Assembly: GCA_019448385.1 (NCBI GenBank)
Contig: JAGTXO010000025.1
Coordinates: 124,001-188,000, forward strand
Length of the DNA: 64,000 nucleotides
DNA from: Diacronema lutheri
Taxonomy: Eukaryota > Haptophyta > Pavlovophyceae > Pavlovales > Pavlovaceae
Direction of reading: 5' to 3'
The notes under the pieces were generated by a model. That model was not told the DNA's origin and did not search any database. It saw nothing but the letters and a program-made list of their open reading frames with translations. Made by a program: the position numbers and the translations under genes. Positions 51,236 through 64,000 of this stretch are shown piece by piece. Positions within the stretch are counted from its first letter, which is position 1. Every line of letters starts with the position of its first letter.

Positions 51236-51584
51236 ATTGCAGCAGGCTGGGGGGTAGAAGACTAGGCTGAGGGTTGCCAGATCCGCCTGAGCACGCCCTT
51301 CGGCACCACGTGCAGGCTCGTGATCAGAAAAGTCGATTGTCCTCATGCATGCAGGTCCTCTCTCCCCCCCGCGGTTCCTTTACTGCACAGCCGCGCGCGC
51401 CACGGCGCGCGGCGCCAAGCCGAGCAAGACTGCCGTCATACGCAGACCAAAAAAGCGACGCGCGCCCTGCTCTGCCAAGATCGTCGGCGTGCAGCGGACG
51501 AGGCTGCGCAAACGCGCCGGCCGTGCGCACGCCCATACACTCAGCGCGGCGCGGGCTGTGTGCGCCTCACGCGTTGTCACGCAG
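51236..51584. other. Intergenic, tail-to-tail
   Basis: 349 bp between EFHC1 and EBP1 stop codons. I see no gene, hairpin or repeat beyond a short C-run near 51365. It should hold both 3' untranslated regions. Confidence 0.5.
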
Positions 51585-54150
51585 CTACTCGCCCTTGGCC
51601 TCGTCGCCATCCTCTGCGCCACCGCCGCCGCCCGCACCGCCCTTCTTCTTGCTCTTCTTCTTCTTCTTGACAATCTCCGTCGCGAGCAGCGCCTTGAGCG
51701 CCTGCGCACAGCGCATCCCGCGCAACGCACGCACGCACGCGGCCATGCTGAGCGAGCGCTCGCCAATGCGCGCGCACCACGCGACGCTCGGCAGCGCGCG
51801 CGCCGCGGCTCGCGCTCGGCGGGACGCGTCCGCGCGGGGCAATCCGCGCGGTGCGCACCTCGTCCTCGACGCTCTTCTCTGACTTGATCCAGTCCGGGAT
51901 GGGAGGGCCCTCCGTCGTCCGGATCGTCGAGCTGGGCAGGAGCATTGCGCTGAACTTGAAGTGCGCGACCTGCTCGCCCGCCTTCTCGAAGAGCACCTGA
52001 AGGGCAGGTGCGTGCGCGGGCGGGGCGGCAGCAAAAATGGCAGCCGCGGCAGTGGGTGGGCGCGGGCGACGGGCGGCGTCGCGCGGATGGCGTGAGCGCG
52101 AGCGCAGCGCGCGGCGCTCCGCCGGCGGCGGGACGGGCATCGTGCTGGCGTCCGCCCGTCCGCTCGGCGCGCGCTGTGCGCTGCGCTGCGCACCGGGTAC
52201 GAGGACATGAGCTCGTGGTTGGAGCACTCGACGACGCCCATCTTGGCCACCTTCTCGTCAGAGAGGGCGCGCAGCGAGAAGGGGAATGTGGAGAAGCGCC
52301 TGTTCACCTCGGAGAAGAAGGCACGCGACGTCTTCATCTTCAGGTGGTACGTCTGAGAGCACGCGGCGGCAGGGGGGCGGGGGAGGGGGGAAGGGTGGGC
52401 GGCAGGGGCGGTAGGGGCGGCAGCAGCAGCGGCAGTCAGAAGCAGCGGCAGGGGGGCGGGGGAGGGGGGAAGGGTGGGCGGCAGCAGCAGCGGCAGTCAG
52501 AAGCAGCGGCAGCGGCGCACGTGAGAAGCGCGCGCGCGGCATGAGGACCGGGGGTCCCAATGGGCGGCGCCCCTATCGCCAGCAGCCGGCAGCCGCGGGG
52601 AGCGAGCGCGCACCTGGTCGATAGCGCGCTTGAAGACGGTGGTGCGCGCGGCCTGCTCGATCGGCTTGCCCTCGCCGCTGCTCATCACAAAGTCGAGGGT
52701 GAAGACGTCGCTCGCCTCGAAGGTCACCTCGTCGACCTTGTGCTCGATCGTCGTCTTGTTCGCGATGCACCGGTTGCCGTCGATCACGTGCTTCTTGTTC
52801 TGGTGGGAGAGCACGCCCTGCATCGCCGAGACGCCGTAGGACGCCGCAACCTTTTCCACCATCGACGTGATCTCTGAGCCCTGCGCGCGGCGCGCGTCCG
52901 GCGCGCGCGGGCGCGGGCGGACGGTCAGGCGAGACGCACTGCAGGGCACGTGCGCGGGCCATGCAGCCGCCGCCGCCCGCGGGCATGCGCCTGGCTGGCG
53001 GCATGTCCCGCGCGGTGGCTGCACGCGCGACGCAACCGCCCAAGGCGCGCAGGCTCGTGCCCATCGCACGCAGACGCTCGCCAACCTGAGCACCCAATGT
53101 GCAAGGCCGTGATCGCGCGGCGCCGCGCTCATCCTGCCAGTCTACGCGCAGCCGGCGTGCCGTCGAGGGCGGCGCTGCGCGCCAGCCACGATGGCCAGCC
53201 CGCTCTGCGCGCGCGCCCGTGCCGCGCCGCGCCGCGCCGCTCGCCGCAAGGCGCGCACGCCGCGCCCCACTCCCACCTTTGCGCCAAGTTTAAACATTCG
53301 GTGGGCGAGCTCGGACGCGTCGTGCGCGGCGTGCATCACGTCCGCCACCTTCGGATCGACGGGGGGCGGCGCGCCGTCCGCCGTCGGCACGATCACCGTG
53401 TGCGCCACCTGCGTCGCGTAACTGCGCGGGCGGACCGGGCGCGCGAGCGCAGAGGCGCAGGTGGCGCGCACACGCGGGGCGCGCGTGCGAGCGGGCGGGC
53501 GCAGCATGCTCAGGGACAAGGCATGGCGAAAGGGCACGGGCACTGCACGCGCAGGCGGCCGCCGCGTCCCCGCGTGCGCGTGGGGGATGGGGCGCCCGGC
53601 TGCGCCGCGCCGCGCAACGGCCCGAGCCTTGCGGCCGGCGCGCGTGCGCATGCTGAGCGGCCTGCCTCGCCGTCTCGCACTGCCAGAGGCGCAAAGGCTG
53701 CCTCGAGGCAGCGCGCGGCACGCACACCCCGGCGGCTGGGCAGCGGCGGGAGCAGCGTGCGCGTGCGCGGCGCGGCACGCACGCGTCAATCTGCACGCCC
53801 AGGTCAACCTTCACCACGTCGCCAGGCGCGAGCGGCGGGCCGTCTTCGCCAGTGAGCGGTGAAAAGTGGCCGACGCAGTTGTTGACGGAGACGCAGGTGG
53901 GGAAGGCCACGCCCTTCTCCATCTTCTTCTTCTTCGAGTACAGCAGCGAGCACGCCTCGACAATCATCGTGTCGCCCGCCTCGCACAATGCGAGCGGCGT
54001 GGCGCCCGGCGTGGCGAGGCTCAGCACCTTCGCGAGCGCCTTGGAGGCGATGTCGCCAGCAAGGCGGTACTTCGTGACGATCTCGGGGTCAGACAGATCG
54101 TTCGCCTTCGTCTCGTCCTGCTCATCTTCGCTGCTGCTCGCGTCCGACAT
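51585..54150 (-). CDS. PA2G4: EBP1/PA2G4, methionine aminopeptidase-fold ribosome-associated protein
   Basis: Six exons (54150-53783, 53421-53277, 52880-52614, 52352-52194, 51996-51859, 51701-51585) give 397 residues; human PA2G4 has 394. Family blocks: [107 protein letters not shown] and [19 protein letters not shown]. The tail is the usual Lys-rich cluster ([12 protein letters not shown]) used for ribosome and nucleolar binding. The protein has the pita-bread fold of type II methionine aminopeptidases but no peptidase activity, and it binds near the ribosome exit tunnel. An acidic N-terminus (SSSEDEQDE) is normal. It is divergent from the CEP164-like gene (90 bp). Confidence 0.95.
52366..52510. 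repeat. Imperfect direct duplication in an EBP1 intron
   Basis: A G-rich block beginning CGGCAGGGGGGCGGGGGAG at 52366 is repeated from about 52446, each copy followed by CAGCAGCGGCAGTCAGAAG-type sequence. It lies in the intron 52613-52353. Confidence 0.8.
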
Positions 54151-54240
54151 TGTGCGACGCGTGGACGCGCCGGCAAAAAATGGAAATCAAAAAAGCTTCT
54201 TTTAACGTTTCGGCGGTTTCAGGCCAAATTCCGGGCGGAA
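54151..54240. promoter_or_regulatory. Shared divergent promoter (90 bp), EBP1 / CEP164-like
   Basis: Opposed ATGs. The centre is strikingly AT-rich (CAAAAAATGGAAATCAAAAA, then CTTCTTTTAACG), followed by TTCGGCGGTTTCAGG. It is the clearest AT island among the divergent promoters. Confidence 0.55.
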
Positions 54241-57200
54241 ATGTCGCAGCTCCTCTCGAGGCTGAGGCGCATAGGTACGCCTCCAAAGGAGGCATCGAGG
54301 CGCAGTCCGGCGGCCAAGCCGCGCTCGCAGACGGCGGGCACGCATTCAACCTCTGCCCCTGCGGCATCAGCGCCTCCGGCCGCCGTCGCCGCTACCGCTG
54401 CCGCCGCCGTGCCGCCCGTGCATCCTGCGCGCCGCTCGCCCGAGCGCGAGCGCACGACGAGCGCGCCTGAGCGTGCGGCGCCGCGCGCAGCGCCAGCTCG
54501 CCGGGGAACCGCGGCGAGCGAGCTGATGGTGCATGAGCCAGAGCTCGCGGCCGCGCGCGCGCCGCCAGTTCGCCGCGCGCTCACGGCGGACGAGCTGGCG
54601 GCGCACGCGGTGCTCGTGGGTCTCGAGCTGCCCGCCGACCGCGCCTTCTTGCCTTCGCTCATCAAGCTGCTTACCGCGCCGCTCCCCGCGGGCTGGTCGG
54701 AGGAGGTTGACCCGCGCACCGGTGAGCGCTACTACAGCTCGCTCGAGCTTGGCCTCTCGCAGTTTGAGCACCCGGCCGAGCGAGAGCACCGCGCGCTTCT
54801 TGCGGCCGCAAAATTTGGCGCCGATTCCTACCTCGCGCTCGCCATCTCGCAGGTCAAGTACAACGCCGACGCCGACGCACTCCGAGGGCTGCCGGCTGTT
54901 GCGCTCGAACGGCTCGCGTCGCAGTGCGCGCCCCCCCCCCCGCCCCCCCCCCCCCCCGCCTTCCCCCCCCCCCCCCCCCGCCTTCCCCCCTTGCACGGCG
55001 CACGCCCGCAGCGGTCGCGCATCGCATCGCGCTTGTCGCGAGCGCTCACGCGCGCGCGCCGCGGCCGCCGCGCGCCGTGTGCCGCAACCCGTGTGGGCGG
55101 GCAGGTTTGCCGCCTATGACCGGCGTACAGTCGGACTCGTCTCCTTTGACGATTTCGTCGCGACGCTTCGACGGCTGGGCCGGCGGGACGGCCGGCCCTA
55201 TTCACGCGAGGCGATCATCTCGATGTGGGAGGCGGCCGACATGGACGGCTCGGGCGACATCGACTTGAACGAGTTTGTCGCCAAGCTCCGCGTGGACGCA
55301 GACGCGGAAGCAGCGATGGACGGCACGCGCGGCAAGCGCGATTCGGACCTTGCTGCGAGCAGCGATGCAGGCTCGGTCGCAGGAGCGCGCGGCGGCGGTG
55401 GCGGCGCGCAGTCGCAGCGCGCGCGCCGTCCGCCGCCCGCGGAGGCAACGAGCGCCGCCGGTCGCGCGGCGGCCGCTGCGGCCGCCGCCGCGGCGGCGGG
55501 CGATGAGGCGGCGGCGGTTGCGGCGGCCGCGGCCGCCGTGCGCGCCGCGTCGCCGCGCGCCGCGCTCGGCCGGACCGGCAGCTGGAACGGGAGCCGGCGG
55601 AGCAGCGCCACGTCGACCATCAGCAGCCGTTCGCACGGCCGGCGCGGCAGCCTTTCCGACGCTACGACCGGCCGCATCAGATCGGGGTCCGCATCGAGCC
55701 TCGCCGGCTCAACGGGCTCGCGACGGTCCCATTCGATGGACGGCGCGCAGTGGCGTGAGTTGCAAGCGCTTGGCTTCCTGGAGCCAGCCGCCGACGGCAT
55801 CGCCGGCGGAGGCGCGGGCGCGATGCCCGCGCGTAACGAGCACGCGGTAACGGTAACGGGCGTGGCGACGCGCCTGCGCCGCTCGTCCGCGCTCGCGAGG
55901 CGCTCGTCACCCCTCGCCTCGGCCTCGCCGATGCCCGCGCGCAGCCCGCACGCGGCGCACATGTCCTCGAGCGTCACTGCCGGCGCGCACGAAGCGCAGT
56001 GCTTCCTTGAGGCGGCAGCGGCCCCCGCCAACGCGCGGACGCGGCCGCACGGTGCGGAGGCGCGGCGCTCAAGCGACGAGAGCCTTGGCGGGGCGAGCGA
56101 TGGTGGCGAGGGGAGCGTGTTCAGCGCCGCGCAGACGGGCGTTGCGCGCCGATCGTCGTCGCCGTCGAAGTGCGCACCGCGCCACATCGACCTGGCCTCG
56201 CTCGAGAGCGCGTCGTGCAGCGCGTACGCCGCCGCCGCCGCCGCCGACGCGCAGACGCTCGGCGTATCCGACCCGCTGCGCGACGCGCTCGAAGCGAGGC
56301 AGGCCGAGACGTTGGACAGCATGGCGGACGAGACGGCGCGTGGCGCGGCGCACCGAGCTCACGCGCCGAAGCGCGCGCCGTCGGCGCGCAGCTCGCGGGA
56401 ATGCTCGGACGAATGCGCCGCCGCCGCCGCCGCCGCCTCCGCCTCCGCCTCCGCCTCCGCCTGCGCCTTCGCCTCCTCGCCGACCGCGCCGTCCGGAGCG
56501 CAGCGCGGCTTTGCCGTTGCTCGCTTCGACGTGGCGGGTGCGCGCGCTGAGAGCGCGCCGCAGCCGCAGCCGCGCGCAGCTGCTCCCTCGTCTGTGGCCC
56601 CGCTGCTCGGCGAGCAGCCCGCGTCGTCGGCCTCGTCTCCCGAGCAGCGGGGGCCCGCAGGCGATGCGGCGCGACGCGGCAATGGCCTTGCAGAGGGCGG
56701 CAGCGCCAGCCATGCCGCCAGCAGCTGTCCAGCCGACGCGCAGCGCGCCATTCCAAACGATGGCGTCGGCGAGGCAGACAGTGAACGCAGCGCACGCGTG
56801 GGCGCGGCCCCGTTCGCCACGGCCGCTTATGCCTTTGCCGCGGCAGGCGCGGGCGCCCGTGCGCGCGCGGGCGGCGTGGCGGCTGCGCGCGCCGAGTGCG
56901 CCGAGAGCACCGTTGCGCCGGCCGCTTGCTCCCGCTGCGCACACGCACAGTGGGCGGGCGAGGCGCGCATTGCCGCATTGCCATCCGCACGCCCTGCCGG
57001 CTCTCACGGTTATGCCGATGACGATGGGGACTCAAGCGACTCTGATGCGGACGGCTCCGGATGGTTCGATCGGTACACGAGCGGCACCTTCCGCACGAGC
57101 CCGGCACGCGGCGTGCGCGCGCCCGCGACCATCGCCGACGCGCTCGCGCAGTCGGTGGAGCGGTCGAGGCACGCATCTGCAACTCCGCCCGAGTCGACCG

Positions 57201-60200
57201 TCGGCGCTGCCGCCGATGCACCGCGCCGCCGCCGCGCGGCTGACGCGCCTGGTGCGCCTCAGGCGGAAGGCGATGCGCCGGCCGCGGCCAACGCGCGCGC
57301 CCTCCGGTCAAGCGTCTCGCTCGCCGCGTTTGACGGCATGTGCTTCACTCCCACGCCGCCACGCGCCGCTCGCGCGCGCTCGGCGTTGGGCACCACGTCG
57401 TTGCCGCGCGCTGCGCAGCTTGCGCCGCTCGCGCCGCGCGCAGAGGCGGGCGCGCGAGCGAGCGCGGCAGAGGACGAGGACGAGAGCGCTGCGCTCAGCG
57501 GGCCAAAATTGGCGGAAGGGAGCTCAGCCCATTTTGGCGCGCCTTTCGATGGCTTCGCTGACGATGCCCCAGCGATGGCTGCCGCAATGGCAGCGGCCGC
57601 AGCCACGGCCGCGGCTGCGGCTGCGGCACTGGCCGCGCCTGGTGCAGCCGCCGCCGCGCAGCCGCCGTTTCGCGCTTCGGCGCAGCCGCCCGTGGGCGAG
57701 ACGAGCGCCCGTGCCTACGCCGCAAGGAGCATCGCGCAGCAACTCAGTCCGGTGATTGTCCGGGCCGCAGTGAGCCGCGCTGCGTGCAAGGCGAGCACAG
57801 TCGGCGCGGCGGCCTCGACGCTCTCGCCGTCCTCCTCCTCCGCGGCGTCCTTTGCGCCCACTGTGGCCGCGGCTGGCGTGGGCGGCGCGCACGGCACGGC
57901 TTCAGTGTGTCGCCCCGACACTTGCGTCAGCGCGCCCGGCGGCGTGCCGCATGCCCCACCGCGCGCGTCCGCTGGAGCGCCAGCCGGCGGTGCATTGCTG
58001 GCGGTCGAGTGGGCTGCGCGCGGCGAGCGCGAGCGCGTGATCGACCGGTTCAGCGACGTGACGAGCGAGGGCAGAGCGGAGGCGGACGCAGCGTCCGAGA
58101 GCACGCGGGTGGAGCGCGTTCGGTCTGAGGCCGCGGCGGCCGCCTCGCAGGCGCGCGCGATGGCGCAGGTGCAGGCGCGAGCGGACGCGGGGGCGAAAGC
58201 GGAGGTAAGCGAACGCGAGCCCAGCGAGGGCGAGGGCGAGGGCGAGGGCGAGGGCGAGGGCGAGGGCGAGGGCGAGGGCAATGGCGAGGGCGAGGATGTG
58301 TACTGGGAGGACGAGGAGGCGGTGTGGGCGCACGCCGAGGCCGACGCTCACAATGAAGCTCGCACGTGGGAACAGGCGGAAGCGGACGCCGCCGCATGGG
58401 GAGACGCGGCCACGGCCTACGCATCCTACCCGTTCCTCTCCGCGCTCTTTGCCCAGCAGCAGCAGCAGCAGCAGCAGCAGCACAGGGAGGGGCACAGGGA
58501 CAGGGAGGAGGAGGACGAGCGAGACGAGGGTCAGCGCGCGAGCCGCATTGCGAATCGCTTCTCCGAGGTCTCGAGCGATGGCGATGCGGGCGCGGCCATC
58601 GTGGGACCCGCGTGGGGACACGGCGCGGCGCACGCGCAGGCGCGCGCGCAAGCCGACGAGCGCGTCGAGCAGCTCGTGCTCGCCGCGCAGTTTGAGGCGG
58701 AGGCGCGCGAGCGCGCGGCGGCGCGCGCTTTTCACGAGCGCGTGCGCGCGCAGGCCGCGGCGCGCGAGCGCGCCAAGGCGATTGCGGCCGCCGTGGGTCG
58801 CGCGCTGCTGCAGCGCGCAAGGCAGACGCTCGGTGTGGCTGAGCGCGCCGTGTCGCCGCACGCGGCAACAGAAGCGTCGGATGCCGCCACGCGGCGAGAC
58901 GTGGCGGGCACGCGTGCGCCGCGCGCTACGCGCGCGCCTCCTGGGCTCGTCGCCATCGAATCGCACGTCGCGGCGCGCTTGGCGCGAGCGCGCGACGCGT
59001 GGCAACTGGCGCGCGCGCGCGCGCGCGACCAGAGCCGCGTGTCCTCCGATTGGGCGTACGACGCGGACGCGGAGGACGAGGCCGCGCTGCTGCTCGGCCT
59101 GCTCACGCTGCGCTTGCACTCGCTGCGGTGCGCGCTCGGCTCTGCGCGCGCCGGGCGGGCAGTTGGTGCGAGCGCCGCGCCGACGGCCAGCGAATCGTCG
59201 GCGCCGCCCGCCTCGCCGCGCCGCGCGGCGGCGCGGCCCGACAGCGGGCAGCCGGTCCCGACGCGCCGAACGCCCGTGGCCATCCCGCTCAACGACGCCG
59301 ACGCCAGGCCTGCCGCCGCCGTGACGAGCGATGCCGGGCGCACCGTCGGCACGGCCGACGGCGCCGCCGCCGCGGCCGTCGCCGCTGCCGCCGCCGCTGC
59401 TTTCGCCGCCGACGCCGACGCCGCCGACACCGTCAGCGAGGCCGCCGCTCTCCTTCACTTGTCGCGCCGAGCGCGAGCGTGCGCGCTGCTCGCTTGGCGC
59501 GCAGCTGCCGCTATAAGCGCCATGGCCGCTTCGCGCGCTCGTGCGGCGGGCACGGTTGCGCGCGCGCGCGCGCTCGCGGGCGGCCTGCGCGGCGCGCGCC
59601 GGCGGTCAACGGACTCGCATCTGCTGCGCATGGGCGAGGCGCGCGGCTGGGCAACGGTCGGCGCGGCCGCGCTCGCACGCTGGCGTCGCGGCGCGAGCGT
59701 CAGACGCGCCGGCGCGCAGCGAGCGTCCGACGCGCGCCGCGCCGCGCTGCGCGCCACGGCCCGCGCGTGGGCGCGGCGCGCGTCGCCGCCTCCGCCCACG
59801 CGCGCGCCCCAGACGCCGCCATCGGCCCAACTCCAGACGCCGCCCGCGCGCGGTCAGTCGCGCGCGCCGCCGAGCGCGCGCTCGTCTGTGCGCACGCCGC
59901 GCGAGTTGCAGCCGCTTGCTGGCGCATGGCGTGCCGTCACGCCCAACTCGGCCGACGCACGGCGGCGCGCGCTGTGGCATATCGCCGCGGCGACTCGCGT
60001 GCGCGCGTTCGCGCGCCTCGCGGCGCGGTTCGCACGGCGTGCGGCGCGAGCGCGCGCGGTGGGCGCGCTGCGCGCAGCGGTGGCCGTCGGCGCACTCTCC
60101 ACGCGCGCGCGCCCGCCGCGCGCCGCCCGTGCGGCGCGCGCGCTGCGGCGCTGGTGGCAGCGCGTCATCGCCGCCGAGCGCGCAGCCGAAGTCGCCGCGC

Positions 60201-61300
60201 GAGCCCACACGGGCGCGCGCGGCCGCGCTTGGCGAGGCTGGTCGGCGGTCAGCCGCGGCGCGCGCGCGCGCGACGCCGCGCGGCGCGCGGTCGAAGCGCG
60301 CGCTCTGTGGCTCGGCGCGCTGTCCGTGCGCGCGAGCGCGGTCGCGCCGCCCGCCGTCGCGTCGTGGAACAGCTGGCGGGCGCACGCGGAGCGCCGGCGG
60401 TTCGTGATTGCCCACGCGCAGGCCCACGCGTCGTCGCACCCATCGCGGGCATGGGAAGCACCCGCGTTGCCCGCCGGCGCATCGCCATTCTCCGCAGGCT
60501 CCGGCGCATACTGTGTGCACGCGGGCACGGTCCCGACGGCGTGCAGGCGCGCGGGCACGAACAGCGCCGATGCGCGCGCGCTGCACGCGCGCGCGCCGCG
60601 AGCGCTCGACGCGCGCGCGCAGCCGCGCCGCAGGCCACCGCCGCACCGGCGGCCACCGCCCCCGCCGCCTCCGCCCAAAGAACCCATCGTGCTGCCCTGC
60701 GTGCCGGCCTTCAACTCGAGCGCACAGGGCGCGCGCGCGTCTTCGCCCGCCGAGCGCGGCGCTGGCCGGCCGCCGCCGCATTTTGCGCTGCACCCGCCGC
60801 GGCGCGCGCAGACGAGCGCCGAAGCTGCCGCCGCAGCCATGGCCGCGATCGCCGCCGCCGCCGGCGCAGCCGCCGACGCGGCTGCGCTCGCCGAGGCGGA
60901 GGCGGCCAAGGCGTCGGACTCCGCCGCGCGCAACGCCGTCGGTGGCGACAGCTGCTCACCTTATTCGCGCAGCGGCGCGCGCGCGCACGCGCTCGCGCGC
61001 CGCCCGTCCACTTCGAGCGCCGGCAGCGCAGAGAGCGGCTCGGTGAAGGACTTCAACCTCTTCGAGCGGACGGGCGCGCGCGCGACGACCCTAGGCCGCG
61101 TGGTCGAGCCAGGCGGGCGCGCGCTCGCAGGCTGGCGCTCCGCCGGCTCATCGGTGGCCTTGTTCGGCGATGTGTCAGACGGCGATCGGGGCGGCGTGGT
61201 TGACGTCGGGCGGCACGTCTCGGAGGTCCGCCCCGTGGAGCTCGGCGGGCGCGGCAGCTCGCCGCGCGAGTACCGGCGGCCCTACGTCGATCGTCTCTAG
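54241..61300 (+). CDS. CEP164-like WW / EF-hand giant protein, probable centriole or basal body component
   Basis: Exons 54241-54923 and 55105-61300 give 2292 residues. The N-terminal WW domain is LPAGWSEEVDPRTGERYYSS followed by GLSQFEHPAE, the type found in CEP164 ('LP..W....D..G..YYfN...g.s.WehP'). The second exon opens with an EF-hand pair: FAAYDRRTVGLVSFDDFVAT and the canonical loop AADMDGSGDIDLNEFVAKL. About 1600 residues of Ala/Ser/Arg-rich disorder follow, with a (Glu-Gly)n run (58225-58294) and nine CAG codons (58454-58480). The last third carries tryptophan-spaced helical segments, such as RACALLAWRAAAAI, AALARWRRGASV, ALRRWWQRVIAAE, GRAWRGWSAVSRG and VASWNSWRAHAE. They recall Sfi1 centrin-binding repeats. 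Role at distal appendages or basal bodies is inferred. The 6.2-kb second exon is exceptional here. Confidence 0.68.
58225..58294 (+). repeat. 6-bp coding repeat (GAGGGC)
   Basis: About eleven hexamers encode Glu-Gly repeats in the CEP164-like protein. The array is interrupted once by AATGGC. Confidence 0.9.
58454..58480 (+). repeat. (CAG)9 trinucleotide repeat
   Basis: A pure CAG tract encodes nine glutamines in the CEP164-like protein. It is flanked by CCC and CACAGGG. Confidence 0.9.
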
Positions 61301-61342
61301 TGTGCGGCAACGCACGCGGACATAGCGCAGCCGCGAGCTCGG

Positions 61343-61362
61343 CAGCCCCTGCTTCGGGGCTG
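61343..61362. other. Hairpin between convergent genes
   Basis: CAGCCCC, loop TGCTTC, GGGGCTG: a perfect 7-bp stem in the 177-bp gap between the CEP164-like and DYRK stop codons. It may be part of the 3' end of either transcript. Confidence 0.45.
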
Positions 61363-61477
61363 GCTTTGTCACTTCCTGCCCTTTTTGTCCTCTCATCCTG
61401 ACGCTGACGGGAAGCGCGCCTTGCAAAGGCATCGGCGAGCAAATGCATCGGCGGGTGCCCGTTCAGCCTGCTCGTCC

Positions 61478-64000
<2,523 letters not shown>

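Overview
Eukaryotic nuclear DNA: very GC-rich, gene-dense and intron-rich. I read 22 protein-coding genes (two cut by the window edges) with about 62 spliceosomal introns in my models. I found no rRNA, CRISPR array or convincing tRNA, and no retroelement or virus-derived element. The gene set suggests a flagellated, probably photosynthetic protist. It combines cilium genes (polycystin channel, EFHC1, a WW/EF-hand CEP164-like protein) with plant-like genes (DYRKP kinase, trithorax-like SET protein, R2R3-MYB, GH127 with a plant-type C-terminus). A haptophyte alga, possibly a pavlovophyte, fits best with the base composition, the compactness, the GC-AG introns and the TIR-like domain; that assignment is inference.

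Layout, left to right: 3' end of a VPS13 gene (+); GT32-like glycosyltransferase (-); orphan 718-aa protein (-); Tudor/PHD/SET/AP2-like protein (+); GH127 glycosidase (+); R2R3-MYB (+); PKD2-like channel (-); GMC oxidoreductase (+); GRK-like kinase (+); TRAPPC6 (-); RPL3 (+); Cys-rich protein (-); histone-fold SPT7/TAF-like protein (+); 2OG dioxygenase (-); protein with four helical repeats like the CysRS tail (+); 7TM protein with a TIR-like tail (-); GOLD-domain protein (+); SAM-Cyclin Y (-); EFHC1 (+); EBP1/PA2G4 (-); CEP164-like giant protein (+); DYRKP kinase (-, cut by the right edge).

Genes alternate strand almost one by one. Eight head-to-head pairs exist, seven of them sharing 65-149 bp between start codons, so bidirectional promoters look like the rule. 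Tail-to-tail gaps are 22-350 bp. Gene models were built by joining exons whose reading phases match and whose joined protein fits the family. In every multi-exon gene complete within the window the summed exon lengths are divisible by three. Donors are dominated by GTGCG, four introns start with GC, and most introns carry long C-homopolymers on the sense strand.

The most novel items are the 7TM-TIR fusion, the SAM-Cyclin Y fusion, the SET protein with an AP2-like domain, the four-repeat CysRS-tail-like protein, the Cys-rich secretory-looking protein, GC-AG splicing inside RPL3 and DYRK, and a perfect 14-bp hairpin in an AT-rich island.
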